Shown here: one piece after another, positions 32,681-42,187 of the stretch
Position numbering within the stretch: the stretch's first letter is position 1
How the letters are laid out: every line of letters begins with the position of its first letter
Source of the DNA: Palsa-504 sp963808615
GTDB taxonomy: Bacteria; Actinomycetota; Actinomycetes; Streptosporangiales; Streptosporangiaceae
Reading direction: 5' to 3'
NCBI GenBank assembly: GCA_963808615.1
Contig: CAWEGV010000005.1
Location: 552,319 to 616,318 of the forward strand
DNA: 64,000 nt
Translations under genes and position numbers: made by a program
The notes under the pieces: generated by a model
Database searches by the model: none
What the model was told of the DNA's origin: nothing
The model's input: the letters and a program-made list of their open reading frames with translations, nothing else

Positions 32681-33532
32681 GTGAGCTGGATCAACGCCAG
32701 GCGCAGGCGGCCGGCTGCCGGCTACGCGGCTCTGCTGCTCGGGCTGGTCGTGGTCACGCTGCTGTACGGGGCCATCACGCGCCAGGGCACCGGCGCGCAG
32801 GCGGCCCTGACCACGGAACAGCAGGACATCGCGAACGGCAAGGCCCTGTTCGAGGTGAACTGCGCGACGTGCCACGGCTTCGGCGCGGTGGGCAACCCCG
32901 GCGTGGCGCCCAGCTTGATCGGCGCGGGCTCGGCTGCCGTTTACTTCCAGATGTCCACCGGCCGCATGCCGGCCAAGGAGGCGGGCGCGGAAAACCCACG
33001 CAAGCCGACGCTGTTCACCGAGCAGGAGATCCTCGACATCGGCGAATACATCCAGTCCATCGGCGGTGGTCCCCAGGTTCCGGCCCCCGAGCAGGTGAAC
33101 CCCGCGAGCGGAGACACTGCGCTCGGATACCAGCTGTTCAGCGCCAACTGCTCGCAGTGCCACAACGCCGGCCTGTCCGGTGGCGCGCTCACCTACGGCA
33201 AGTTCGCGCCGGCACTGAACCAGTCCACTCCCACGCAGATCTATACGGCCATGCTGACCGGTCCCGAGGCGATGCCGGTGTTCTCCGACGGGGCGATCCC
33301 GCCGGAGGCCAAGCGCGACATCATCGCCTACATCGAGGCCACGAAGACCGAGCCCAACCCCGGCGGGTTCTCGCTCGGCCGTACCGGGCCCATCACCGAA
33401 GGCCTGGTGATCTTCCTGGGCGGGCTGGGTTTCCTGGTGTTGGCCGCGATGTGGATCACCGCCAAGCGGCGTGAGCCCTGGGATGTGGCGCAGGAAAGGA
33501 ACGCAGAACAGACGGGGACGGAGCACCGATGA
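32681..33532 (+). CDS. qcrC: Diheme cytochrome c subunit of the bcc complex
   Basis: The GTG start at 32681 follows AGGGGA. The 283-residue protein has an N-terminal membrane helix (GYAALLLGLVVVTLLYGAI), two c-heme motifs (CATCH and CSQCH), each in a cytochrome c fold, and a C-terminal anchor (GLVIFLGGLGFLVLAAMWI). The diheme subunit replaces a soluble cytochrome c by carrying electrons from the Rieske centre to the CuA site of CtaC. It overlaps qcrA by ATGA. Confidence 0.96.
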   Translation: MSWINARRRRPAAGYAALLLGLVVVTLLYGAITRQGTGAQAALTTEQQDIANGKALFEVNCATCHGFGAVGNPGVAPSLIGAGSAAVYFQMSTGRMPAKEAGAENPRKPTLFTEQEILDIGEYIQSIGGGPQVPAPEQVNPASGDTALGYQLFSANCSQCHNAGLSGGALTYGKFAPALNQSTPTQIYTAMLTGPEAMPVFSDGAIPPEAKRDIIAYIEATKTEPNPGGFSLGRTGPITEGLVIFLGGLGFLVLAAMWITAKRREPWDVAQERNAEQTGTEHR

Positions 33533-34674
33533 GCGACATGGACGAGACCGAGGGCGTGCCGGGCTCGGAAGCCCATGAGGAGCCCGAGGGCCCGGTCGCG
33601 CCGCACCGGGTGATCGGGACTCCGCCGCCGTCGCCGCGGCTGCTCGGCTCCGGGGACGGCGGCGCGGGCGCTGCGGGCCAGGGCGCGGCCGGCGGCGATG
33701 GCGGCGCCGTGGCCGTCGTCGCGGACGAGGAGCGGCTGCCCGCTGAATCGGACTACCCCGAGCACGCCAAGACCGCCGAGAAGCTCGTCGCGGCGTTCTT
33801 CCTGCTCGCGTTCATAGCGGGCTGCGGGTTCATCGCCGCCTACGTGGGCCTCGGGGTCCACTCGGTCGACAAGGTCCTGCGCTCCAACCTGGCGCTGGGC
33901 CTGTCGCTGTCCGTCGCACTGCTGGGCCTGGGCGCCGGGGCGCTGATCTGGGTCCGGCACCTGATGCCGGACTTCGAGATGGTCGAGGAACGGCACGAGA
34001 TGCGGTCCTCGGACGAGGACCGGGCTGCCTTCAGCGAGTACTTCGAGGAGGGCACGTCGGCCAGCCAGTTCGTCAGGCGGCCGATCGTCCGGCGCACCCT
34101 CATGCTGGCCACGCTGCCACTGGCCGTCATCCCGATCGTGGTGCTGCGTGACCTGGGCCCGCTGCCCGGCACCAGCCTGCGGACCACCGTGTGGAGTCCG
34201 GGCCGGCGGCTGCTGGTCTACGGCACCAACCAGCCGCTGACCCCGGCCCAGTTCAGCGCGCCCGGGAGCATGGTCACCATCGTGCCCGACGGCTACCAGG
34301 ACGATCCGGACGCGCTGGCCAAGGCCACCGTCACCTTGATCAAGTTCCGGCCCGGCGAGCTGAACATCCCGACGTCGTACAACGGCGGGACGCTGATCGC
34401 CACGATGAACTGGACGGTCGACAACATCGTGGCCTACTCCAGGATCTGCACCCACGTGGGCTGCCCGGTGGGCCTGTACGAGCAGACCACGCACCATCTC
34501 CTGTGTCCCTGCCACCAGTCCACGTTCGACGCGTCGACCGGCGCTACCGTGATCTTCGGCCCGGCGCCGCGGCCGCTGCCGCAGCTGCCCATGACCGTCG
34601 ACGCGCAGGGCTACCTGGTGGCCAAGAGTGACTTCACCCAGCCCGTCGGCCCGAGTTTCTGGGAGCGCGGATGA
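33529..34674 (+). CDS. qcrA: Rieske iron-sulfur subunit of the bcc complex
   Basis: This 381-residue protein has a hydrophilic N-terminus of about 75 residues with a Gly/Ala-rich insert, then membrane helices (VAAFFLLAFIAGCGFIAAYV, LGLSLSVALLGLGAGALI, MLATLPLAVIPIVVL). The Rieske domain carries both cluster motifs, CTHVGCPVG and CPCHQS, so a 2Fe-2S centre bound by two Cys and two His is expected. Three helices instead of one are characteristic of actinobacterial QcrA. It overlaps qcrC and qcrB by 4 bp on each side. Confidence 0.96.
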   Translation: MSDMDETEGVPGSEAHEEPEGPVAPHRVIGTPPPSPRLLGSGDGGAGAAGQGAAGGDGGAVAVVADEERLPAESDYPEHAKTAEKLVAAFFLLAFIAGCGFIAAYVGLGVHSVDKVLRSNLALGLSLSVALLGLGAGALIWVRHLMPDFEMVEERHEMRSSDEDRAAFSEYFEEGTSASQFVRRPIVRRTLMLATLPLAVIPIVVLRDLGPLPGTSLRTTVWSPGRRLLVYGTNQPLTPAQFSAPGSMVTIVPDGYQDDPDALAKATVTLIKFRPGELNIPTSYNGGTLIATMNWTVDNIVAYSRICTHVGCPVGLYEQTTHHLLCPCHQSTFDASTGATVIFGPAPRPLPQLPMTVDAQGYLVAKSDFTQPVGPSFWERG

Positions 34675-36407
34675 GCGAGCCGGTTAACATCCCCAAGGCG
34701 CTCAGCGGCACCGGATCGTGGCTGGACGACAGGTTCCACGGGGCCCGCGGGCTGCGGGTGTTCATGCGGAAGGTCTTTCCTGACCACTGGTCGTTCATGC
34801 TGGGCGAGATCGCGCTGTGGTCGTTTGTCATCCTGCTGCTGACCGGGACCTTCCTCTCGCTGTTCTTCGTCCCGTCCATGTCCGACGTGGTCTACCACGG
34901 CTCCTACGTCAAGCTCGACGGCATCCGGATGAGCGAGGCCTACCAGTCGACGCTGAACATCACCTTCGACGTCCGCGCCGGGCTGCTGATGCGGCAGATC
35001 CACCACTGGGCCGCCGACCTGTTCATGGCCGCGCTCATCATCCACATGCTGCGGATATTCTTCACCGGCGCCTACCGCAAGCCCCGCGAGGTCAACTGGC
35101 TGATCGGCATCGCGCTGTTCACGCTGGGGCTGCTCGAGGGGCTGTTCGGCTACTCGCTGCCCGACGACCAGCTGTCCGGCGCGGGCCTGCGGATCTTCGA
35201 GGGCGCGCTGCAGGGCATCCCGATCGTCGGGACCTACCTGGCGTTCTTCCTGTTCGGCGGGCCGTTCCCCGGCAACTGGATCGTGCCCAGGATGTACATC
35301 ATCCACGTGCTGCTGATCCCGGGCCTGATCCTGGCGCTGATCACCGCGCACCTGTTCATCATGGTGCACCAGAAGCACACCCAGATGCCCGCCAAGGGGA
35401 ACACCGAGACCAACGTGGTCGGCCAGCCGTTCTTCCCGTACTTCATCGCCAAGGGCACGGCGTGGTTCTTCTTCATCTTCGGGGCGCTCGCGTTGCTGGC
35501 CACGTTCGCCACCATCAACCCGATCTGGCTGTACGGGCCGTACACGCCGGTGGCCATCTCGTCGGCCTCGCAGCCCGACTTCTACATGGGCATCCTGGAG
35601 GGCGCGCTGCGCATGATGCCCGCCTGGGAGATCAGCTTCCTCGGTCACACTCTGTCGCTGAGCGTGCTCATCCCGTTCGCGTTGCCGCTGACCATTATCC
35701 TGGGCGGAGCGGCGCTCTGGCCGTTCTTTGAGCGGTGGGCGACCGGGGACAAGTCGTGGCACAACGTCAACGACCGGCCCAGGAACGCGCCCATCCGCAC
35801 CGCCACCGGCATGGCGGCCATCGTGTTCTACGGGGTGCTGTGGGTCGAGGGCGCCAACGACGTCGTCGCCGATTACCTGCAGATCCCGCTGTACACGGTG
35901 ACCTGGATCGCGCGGGTGCTGATCTTCGTGGGACCGGCGGTGGCCTTTATCGTCACCAGGCGTATCTGCCTGGGCCTGCAGCGTAAGGACAAGGGGCTGC
36001 TCGAGCACGGGCTGGAGACCGGCATCATCAGGCAGCTGCCGCACGGCGAGTTCATCGAGGTGGAACGGCCGCTGAACGAGGAGGAGCGCGCGCCGCTCGA
36101 GGCCAAGAAGGTGCCCGCGCTGCTGCCCGCGTCTGGGACGGTGGACGAGAACGGCGTGCCCGCGCCGACGGCGCGCGGAGCCCTGGGCCGGGCCAGGGCG
36201 ATCGCCAACCAGGCCTTCGCGGAGACCATCGTGGTCGAGGCGGACGGGCACGGGAACGGCCACGGCAACGGGCACGGGCCCGGCGGTCCTGGCGAGGAGT
36301 ATGCCGAGCTCGGCCCCGGCGAGCTCTCGGAGAGCCCGATCCCCCACACGGACCCGCTGCTGTGGCATCCTCACGAGGATCCCCCGGAAGAGAGCCAGGA
36401 CAGCTGA
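34671..36407 (+). CDS. qcrB: Cytochrome b subunit of the bcc complex
   Basis: The 578-residue protein has the eight-helix cytochrome b core. Heme ligand histidines lie in QIHHWAADLFMAALIIHMLR and in LILALITAHLFIMVHQKHTQ. The quinol-oxidation region includes the PDDQLSG loop after LEGLFGYSLP. The C-terminal tail of about 170 residues is hydrophilic and ends in a Gly/His-rich stretch (GHGNGHGNGHGPGGPG), longer than needed for the core. It moves electrons from menaquinol in the membrane. It is the last gene of the ctaE-qcrCAB operon. Confidence 0.96.
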   Translation: MSEPVNIPKALSGTGSWLDDRFHGARGLRVFMRKVFPDHWSFMLGEIALWSFVILLLTGTFLSLFFVPSMSDVVYHGSYVKLDGIRMSEAYQSTLNITFDVRAGLLMRQIHHWAADLFMAALIIHMLRIFFTGAYRKPREVNWLIGIALFTLGLLEGLFGYSLPDDQLSGAGLRIFEGALQGIPIVGTYLAFFLFGGPFPGNWIVPRMYIIHVLLIPGLILALITAHLFIMVHQKHTQMPAKGNTETNVVGQPFFPYFIAKGTAWFFFIFGALALLATFATINPIWLYGPYTPVAISSASQPDFYMGILEGALRMMPAWEISFLGHTLSLSVLIPFALPLTIILGGAALWPFFERWATGDKSWHNVNDRPRNAPIRTATGMAAIVFYGVLWVEGANDVVADYLQIPLYTVTWIARVLIFVGPAVAFIVTRRICLGLQRKDKGLLEHGLETGIIRQLPHGEFIEVERPLNEEERAPLEAKKVPALLPASGTVDENGVPAPTARGALGRARAIANQAFAETIVVEADGHGNGHGNGHGPGGPGEEYAELGPGELSESPIPHTDPLLWHPHEDPPEESQDS

Positions 36408-36663
36408 GCTGAGCCGGGCCCACGCCGACTCGCCCCCGAGATCCGGACAGTGAGGACCCGCTCACTTTCTCGGCAGTGTCACCACCATATTCTCGGCAGG
36501 GCGACCATATGGTAATCGGCGAAATGACCAGCTGTCTCGCGAGCCCGGTGGCGTCACCGCCCGGATAGTAACCGGCCCAGGTCACCCGGGGGCGGGTGAT
36601 GACGCGGCACCCGTCAGCAGGCATACTCAGCCGCACGCATTAAACCAGCGCAGCTGTTGAAAT

Positions 36664-38370
36664 GTGGTGCCGATGTTCAGACTGGCGAGCGGGCTGAGCC
36701 TTCTGTCCTACCGGCGGGAATGGCTGGTCAGGGACGTCGTCGCCGGGATCGTGCTCAGTACGCTGCTGGTGCCGCAGGGCATGGCGTACGCGGAGCTGGC
36801 GGGCCTGCCGCCGATCACCGGCCTGTACACCTCGATCTTGTGCCTGGCCGGGTACGCGGTGTTCGGGCCGTCGCGGATCCTGGTGCTGGGCCCGGACTCC
36901 TCGCTGGGGCCGATGATCGCCGCGACCATCCTGCCCCTGGCCGGCGCCGAGGGTAATCCCGAGCGGGCCATCGCGCTCGCGTCGATGCTCGCGATCCTCA
37001 CCGGGGCGATCATGACCATAGGAGCCGTGGCCCGGCTGGGATTCATCGCGGACCTGATCTCCAAGCCGACCATGATCGGGTACATGAACGGCCTGGCGCT
37101 GACCATCCTGGTGGGTCAGCTGCCCAAGCTGTTCGGGTTCAAGGTCGAGGCCGACGGCTTTCTCGGGGAACTCACCGGGTTCGTCAAGGGCCTGGCCCAC
37201 GGCGAGGCAGTGGCCGCCGCGGCGGCAGTCGGGATCGCCGGGATCGTGCTGATCCTGGTCCTGCAGCGCTGGCTGCCGAAGGTCCCGGCCGTGCTGATCA
37301 TGGTGGTGCTGGCGATCGCCGCCACGTCGGTGTTCAGCCTGGCCGACCACGGCGTCAGCCTGGTGGGCGTGCTGCCCAAGGGGTTCCCGCCGCTCACCAT
37401 CCCGCACGTGCGCCTGGCGGACATGGGGCCGCTGTTCGCCGGCGCGCTGGGGATTGTCCTGGTGTCGCTGGCCGACACGATCTCCACCGCGTCGGCGTTC
37501 GCCGCCCGCACCGGGCAGCAGACCGACGGCAACGGCGAGATGATCGGCATCGGGGCGGCGAACCTGGCCGCCGGCCTGTTCCAGGGGTTCCCGGTCAGCA
37601 CCAGCGGATCGCGGACGGCGGTGGCCGAGCGGTCCGGGGCCAAGACGCAGCTCACCGGGGTCACCGGGGCCGCGGTGATCATCGTGATGATCGTGTTCGT
37701 GCCCGGCCTGTTCCGCAATCTGCCCAACCCGGCCCTGGCCGCGGTGGTGATCACCGCCTCGCTGTCGCTGGCCGACATCCCCGGCACGGTGCGGCTATGG
37801 CGCCAGCGCAAGGCCGAATGCCTGCTGTCGATCGCGGCGTTCCTCGGCGTGGCACTACTGGGAGTCCTGCCCGGGATCGCCATCGCCGTGGGGCTGTCCA
37901 TCCTCAACGTCTTCCGCCGGGCCTGGTGGCCGTATGACACCGAGCTCGGGCGCGTGGCAGGGCTGGAAGGCTATCACGACGTTCATGTCCATCCGGACGC
38001 CCAGCATCTGCCCGGCCTGGTCATCTACCGGTTCGACGGGCCGCTGTTCTTCGCCAACGCCACCACGTTCCGCGACGAAGTCAGGCGCATGGCCGGGGCC
38101 GACCCGGCACCGAGGTGGATCCTCATCGCCGCCGAGCCGGTGACCGACGTGGACACCACCGCCTCCGACATGCTCGAAGAACTCGACCGGACGCTGAACG
38201 CCCAGGGCACCAGCCTGGTCTTCGCCGAGCTCAAGGACCCGGTGCGGCGCAAGATCGAGCGCTACGGCCTGACCCGCACCATCGACCCACGCCACTTCTA
38301 CCCGACCATCGAATCCGCGCTGGCCGCCTACCGCCAGGAAACCGGCGCCGAATGGACCGCCGACGCGTGA
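36664..38370 (+). CDS. SulP family anion transporter with STAS domain
   Basis: The 568-residue protein shows the SLC26/SulP start (WLVRDVVAGIVLSTLLVPQGMAYAELAGLPPITGLY, about residues 18-53), ten or more membrane helices and a C-terminal STAS domain from about 435 (GLVIYRFDGPLFFANATTF, then VTDVDTTASDML). Members carry sulfate, bicarbonate or dicarboxylates; the substrate is not evident. The start is one of GTG 36664, GTG 36667 or ATG 36673, and I keep the longest. The 256-bp gap upstream holds no gene. A terminator follows the stop. Confidence 0.9.
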   Translation: MVPMFRLASGLSLLSYRREWLVRDVVAGIVLSTLLVPQGMAYAELAGLPPITGLYTSILCLAGYAVFGPSRILVLGPDSSLGPMIAATILPLAGAEGNPERAIALASMLAILTGAIMTIGAVARLGFIADLISKPTMIGYMNGLALTILVGQLPKLFGFKVEADGFLGELTGFVKGLAHGEAVAAAAAVGIAGIVLILVLQRWLPKVPAVLIMVVLAIAATSVFSLADHGVSLVGVLPKGFPPLTIPHVRLADMGPLFAGALGIVLVSLADTISTASAFAARTGQQTDGNGEMIGIGAANLAAGLFQGFPVSTSGSRTAVAERSGAKTQLTGVTGAAVIIVMIVFVPGLFRNLPNPALAAVVITASLSLADIPGTVRLWRQRKAECLLSIAAFLGVALLGVLPGIAIAVGLSILNVFRRAWWPYDTELGRVAGLEGYHDVHVHPDAQHLPGLVIYRFDGPLFFANATTFRDEVRRMAGADPAPRWILIAAEPVTDVDTTASDMLEELDRTLNAQGTSLVFAELKDPVRRKIERYGLTRTIDPRHFYPTIESALAAYRQETGAEWTADA

Positions 38371-38372
38371 AA

Positions 38373-38422
38373 CCACCGTCCGTTCGGGAAAAAGAGCTTG
38401 AATAATTCCGAACGGGCGGTGG
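38373..38422 (+). terminator. Convergent terminator hairpin
   Basis: The arms CCACCGTCCGTTCGG and CCGAACGGGCGGTGG form a 15-bp stem (one G-U pair in the plus-strand RNA) around a 20-nt A-rich loop. It starts 3 bp after the sulP stop and lies between convergent genes. No U-tract follows, as is common in high-GC actinobacteria. Confidence 0.75.
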
Positions 38423-38463
38423 CGTTACGGTCCCGCAGGCTGCGGGGCTGGCTGTGCCTTTCC

Positions 38464-39264
38464 CTAGGCCGGCTCGCCCTTGAGGGTGAAGCCGGACAGC
38501 AGGTTGATGGCCAGGGCCAGGGCGGCCACGGTGACGATGGCGCCCATGACGACGGATACCGCCACGGTCAGGCCCGCGTTGAGCGTGGAGTCATGAGCGA
38601 TCCCGTTGGCGATGCCGAGCGCGTAGTGGCTGACCGACAGCAGCCGGGCTCCGCTGACGAAATTGGCCAGCACCGCCTCCCAGATCAGCACGTAGAGCAG
38701 GCCGACCGCGATGGCGCGGGTGGTAGCGGCCGAGATCATGACGAAGATCGCGTTGTAGATCACCGCGCCCACCACCGCGCCGACGAACAGGCCCAGGGCG
38801 AAGTTGCTGGTGCTGATGGCGGTGCCCGGGGTGAAGATGGGCGGGCCGTTCGGGGAGACCTTGATGACGGGCTCGGTGTAGCCGCCGCCGGAGATCAGGG
38901 CCGCGATGAGCTCGGGCACCGCCGCGAAAATGATGGTCAGCACGGTGGCCACGGCGAACTTGGTCAGGATCACCGAGGACCGGCGCACCGGCGTGGCCAG
39001 CAGGTGGATGACGCTGCCGTCGTCGATCTCGGCGCCGAGCACGGAGCAGCCGATGATCAGCGCGGTCAGCGGCAGCAGCACGGAGAACCCGAACGTGCCG
39101 AGCAGGTGCGACGGCCACGGCCGCGCAGGCGGCCGCGAGGCCTTCAGCGCGAGCGTCAGCACGATCAGGATTACGGCCGGGATGGCGAACAGCAGCGCCC
39201 GCTTACGGCCCAGGGTGGCGCGGGTCGTGATCCGGGCGACCGTCGGGTTGAACAAGCCGGACAT
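38464..39264 (-). CDS. ABC-2 type permease (second of the operon)
   Basis: The 266-residue protein has about six hydrophobic segments (LFAIPAVILIVLTLAL, FGFSVLLPLTALIIGCSVLGAEI, VATVLTIIFAAVPELIAALI, FVGAVVGAVIYNAIFVMI, VGLLYVLIWEAVLANFVSG, VMGAIVTVAALALAINLL). The phrase EIDDGSVIHLLATPVRRSSVI is the conserved cytoplasmic loop of ABC-2 exporters. It is the last gene of a four-gene operon, 17 bp after its ATPase. Confidence 0.87.
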   Translation of the reverse strand: MSGLFNPTVARITTRATLGRKRALLFAIPAVILIVLTLALKASRPPARPWPSHLLGTFGFSVLLPLTALIIGCSVLGAEIDDGSVIHLLATPVRRSSVILTKFAVATVLTIIFAAVPELIAALISGGGYTEPVIKVSPNGPPIFTPGTAISTSNFALGLFVGAVVGAVIYNAIFVMISAATTRAIAVGLLYVLIWEAVLANFVSGARLLSVSHYALGIANGIAHDSTLNAGLTVAVSVVMGAIVTVAALALAINLLSGFTLKGEPA

Positions 39265-39281
39265 GCTGCTCCTTAGTCGGC

Positions 39282-40193
39282 TTAGTCGGCAATGAGGTAG
39301 GCGAAGACGCTTTCCAGTGATTCGTCGGTGGGCTGCACCTCGCGCAGCCTGATGCCGTTATCGCGGGCCAGGACCGCGATGTCCCGGCAGAACGCGCCGT
39401 AGTCCGAGGTCCGTACCTGCAGGCCACTCCGGGTCAGTTCCACGGCGGTCACCGCGGGCCTGGCGATGAGCGTGCCGCCGAGCAGGCGGTCATCGGAGGA
39501 CCGGACGGTGAACACGTGCGGTCGGCTGGTCATCAGCCGCCGGATCGCGCGGAAGTCGCCGGATGCCGCCAGCCGGCCGGCCACCATGACCTGGATGGTC
39601 CCGGACAGCCGCTCGACCTCTTCCAGGATGTGCGAGCTGAACAGGATGGTCCGGCCCTCGCTGCCGAGCTTGTCGAGCAGGTCCATCATGTGCAGCCGCT
39701 GGCGCGGGTCCATCCCGTTGAACGGCTCGTCCAGCAGCAGGATCTCCGGGTCGTGCACGAGCGCGGCGGCCACCTTGATCCGCTGCCGCATGCCCTTGGA
39801 GTAGGTGGCGATCCTGCGGTCGGCCGCGTCGGCCATGTCCAGCATGGCGATGGCCCGCGTCGCCGCCTGGGCCGGATCCGGCAACTGATGCAGCTTGGCG
39901 GTCGCGGCGACGAACTGATCGCCGGTCAGGAACGCGTAGACCGAGTCGCGTTCGGGGACCAGGCCGATCTTGCGGTAGATGTCGGGGTTGCGCCAGCTGG
40001 GCCCGGCGTCCACGGTGAGCTCTCCGCGAGAGGGCGGCAGGAAGCCGGCGATCATGTGCATGAGGGTCGATTTCCCCGCGCCGTTCGGGCCGAGCAGACC
40101 GGTCACGCCCGGCCCGATGGACATCGTGATGTCATTGACCGCGACCACGTTGCCGTACCAGCGGGTGACGTTGCTCAGCTCGATCGTGGTCAC
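39282..40193 (-). CDS. ABC transporter ATP-binding protein (operon gene 3)
   Basis: The nucleotide-binding domain is complete: Walker A GPNGAGKSTLMH, signature YSKGMRQRIKVA, Walker B ILLLDEPFNGMDP and switch SSHILEE. A C-terminal domain of about 85 residues follows. It overlaps the upstream permease by 4 bp. With two ATPases and two permeases, the operon could encode one heteromeric exporter or two homodimeric ones. The substrate is unknown. Confidence 0.92.
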   Translation of the reverse strand: MTTIELSNVTRWYGNVVAVNDITMSIGPGVTGLLGPNGAGKSTLMHMIAGFLPPSRGELTVDAGPSWRNPDIYRKIGLVPERDSVYAFLTGDQFVAATAKLHQLPDPAQAATRAIAMLDMADAADRRIATYSKGMRQRIKVAAALVHDPEILLLDEPFNGMDPRQRLHMMDLLDKLGSEGRTILFSSHILEEVERLSGTIQVMVAGRLAASGDFRAIRRLMTSRPHVFTVRSSDDRLLGGTLIARPAVTAVELTRSGLQVRTSDYGAFCRDIAVLARDNGIRLREVQPTDESLESVFAYLIAD

Positions 40194-41086
40194 GACTGGC
40201 TCACCTTCCTATACCTCGCGGCCAGGCCCCCGAGGCAGGCCGCGAGCAGGAGGACCGCCACGACCCCGTACAGCGGGCCGAAGTGGCCTGGGCTGGCGTC
40301 TTCTCCCGGCGAGGTGCCGCCCAGCCAGATCCGCACCCCGTCCAGGATGTTGAACGGGCTGAACAACCCGCCGATCCGGGCGCCGGTCGACGTGGAGGTT
40401 ATGCCTCCCTCCACCTGGATCAGCACCTGGGACACGGTCCAGGTGAGGAAGCAGGCGATGGCCACGATCCCGGTGGCGTACGCGCGGCGGCCGGTCAGGG
40501 AGGCCAGGACCAGGCCGACAGCCGCCATGAGCACGGCCCACATCAAGCCGACGCCCAAGCCCGGGATGAGCGCCCTGGTCTCGCTCCAGACGCCGTGGCT
40601 GTTCTTGGCCGACGCGATCGTGCCCACGTACAGGATGAGCAGCGGCACCTCGATCAGCAGCAGCAACGCAGCGGTGAGCGCGATGTACTTGGCCAGCGGG
40701 TAGTCGCCGCGGCGCAGCGGCCGGGAGAAGTACAGCGGCAGCACGTGGCTGCGCAGGTCCCTGGAGACGAGCTCCGGTGCCTGGGCGGCAATGAAGATGG
40801 TGACCACCACGACCCGCAGCTGCGGCACGTAGACGTCATAGCCGAACAGCCGGGCGTTGCCCCGGGCCACCGCGAAGGCGTTCGCGAACGCGGGCAGGCA
40901 TATCGCGATGACCGCGAGGATCGGGATGATCTTGGCCTTCACGCCCCGGCCGATGCCGAACGCGGAGCGGAAGCTGTGCCAGGTCAGGGCCCTGACGATC
41001 TGCGTCCGGCCCAATCGGGGACCGTCGTAGTGGCGGTAGCCGAGGTCGTGGATGACGCCGGCGGCCTGGGTTCCAGTCTCAGACAT
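40190..41086 (-). CDS. ABC-2 type permease (operon gene 2)
   Basis: The start is the ATG at 41086 (MSETGTQAAGVIHDLGYRHYDGPRLGR), which overlaps the upstream ATPase end by 8 bp. The 298-residue protein begins with the GYRHYDGPRLGR motif that I associate with a conserved actinobacterial ABC-2 permease family, followed by about six hydrophobic segments. LVSRDLRSHVLPLYFSRPLRRGDY is the coupling loop. Confidence 0.88.
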   Translation of the reverse strand: MSETGTQAAGVIHDLGYRHYDGPRLGRTQIVRALTWHSFRSAFGIGRGVKAKIIPILAVIAICLPAFANAFAVARGNARLFGYDVYVPQLRVVVVTIFIAAQAPELVSRDLRSHVLPLYFSRPLRRGDYPLAKYIALTAALLLLIEVPLLILYVGTIASAKNSHGVWSETRALIPGLGVGLMWAVLMAAVGLVLASLTGRRAYATGIVAIACFLTWTVSQVLIQVEGGITSTSTGARIGGLFSPFNILDGVRIWLGGTSPGEDASPGHFGPLYGVVAVLLLAACLGGLAARYRKVSQS

Positions 41087-42035
41087 GCGCCGCCCCCTCT
41101 TCGTCGCGGAACAGCTCTTCGACCTGGTGGCGGCGCTGTTCCAGCCGGCACAGCGGCAGGGCGAGGGCGGCCACGCAGTCGCGCACCACGTCGTAGGTGT
41201 CATCACCGCCCAGCGGGACGAGCAGGACCCGCTGCTGGACGGTGGCGGCCAGGCCGTGGGCTTCCAGCTCTCGTTGTAGCTGCGTGAGGCCTTCTTCGAC
41301 CTCGACCGCGAGGACCTGGCTGGCCTGGGTGAAGCTGGTGATGGTGTCGGCCCGCAGCAGCCGCCCGGCCTCGATCGCGACCAGGTGATCGCAGATCCGC
41401 TCGATCTCGCCGAGCAGGTGGCTCGCGACCACGATCGAGATGCCGAACTCGGCGCCGATCCTGGCGATCAGCTCCAGCATGGCGGTGCGCCCGGCCGGGT
41501 CAAGCCCGTTGGTCGGCTCGTCGAGCAGCAGCAGCCGGGGGTCCCCGACCAGCGCCTGGGCCAGCTTGACCCGCTGTTTCATGCCGGTCGAGTAGGTGCC
41601 GATCAGGCGGTAGCGCTCCTCGTGCAGCCCTACGTGGCGCAGCGACTCGGCGGCGCGCTCCTTGGCCACGGTGGGCGGCAGCCCCGACATCCGGCCCAGG
41701 TGCGTGACGAACTCGGTAGCGGTCACGTCGGGCGGCAGGCAATCGTGTTCCGGCATGTAGCCGAGCAGGGTCCTGATCGTCTCACCGCTGGACTCGCAGT
41801 CGTGACCGAGCACCTTGGCCTGGCCTTTGGTCGGCGGGATGAGGCCGAGCAGGATCTTGATCAGTGTGGACTTGCCCGCGCCGTTCGCGCCGACCAGGCC
41901 GGTGACGCCGGGCGCGACGCTGACGGTGAGCCCGTCGAGCGCGGTCACGTTTCCCGGGTACACCTTGGTCAGCGCCTTCGTCTCGACGACCACAGCGGGT
42001 TGCTCGGGCGGCTCCGGGGCATGGCTAGGTGGCAT
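41079..42035 (-). CDS. ABC transporter ATP-binding protein (operon gene 1)
   Basis: The start is the ATG at 42035 (MPPSHAPEPPEQPAVVVETKALTKVY); the frame remains open upstream into the R2 repeat but without a signal. The 318-residue protein has Walker A GANGAGKSTLIK, signature YSTGMKQRVKLA, Walker B LLLLDEPTNGLDP and ASHLLGE. It opens a four-gene exporter operon. The histidine kinase gene diverges from it with about 150 bp between the starts, so the two-component pair may regulate this exporter. Confidence 0.9.
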   Translation of the reverse strand: MPPSHAPEPPEQPAVVVETKALTKVYPGNVTALDGLTVSVAPGVTGLVGANGAGKSTLIKILLGLIPPTKGQAKVLGHDCESSGETIRTLLGYMPEHDCLPPDVTATEFVTHLGRMSGLPPTVAKERAAESLRHVGLHEERYRLIGTYSTGMKQRVKLAQALVGDPRLLLLDEPTNGLDPAGRTAMLELIARIGAEFGISIVVASHLLGEIERICDHLVAIEAGRLLRADTITSFTQASQVLAVEVEEGLTQLQRELEAHGLAATVQQRVLLVPLGGDDTYDVVRDCVAALALPLCRLEQRRHQVEELFRDEEGAAHV

Positions 42036-42175
42036 GGGGCAACGATGCCAGCGCGCCGGCGCGCGCGTCATCACCCCCGAGAGTGAAACTCGCTGCCTGC
42101 CAGGGCATGGCGGGCTGGGTAGGTCATCGCCCCGGCCTACACCTGCAGGATGACGCTGCCGGCCGCCAGGGCAGT

Positions 42176-42181
42176 TACGGT
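42176..42181 (+). promoter_or_regulatory. Leaderless -10 hexamer TACGGT with palindrome
   Basis: TACGGT ends 7 nt before the GTG at 42188. It lies inside the inverted repeat GTTACGGTAGTAAC (42174-42187), whose arms GTTAC/GTAAC flank the hexamer, so a regulator bound there would cover the -10 and the transcription start. Confidence 0.5.
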
Positions 42182-42187
42182 AGTAAC

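Noticed and set aside
38398..39276. A Gly/Asp/Arg-rich 292-codon plus-strand frame
   Set aside because: It is antisense to the ABC permease and includes the terminator region. It has no start signal or family features.
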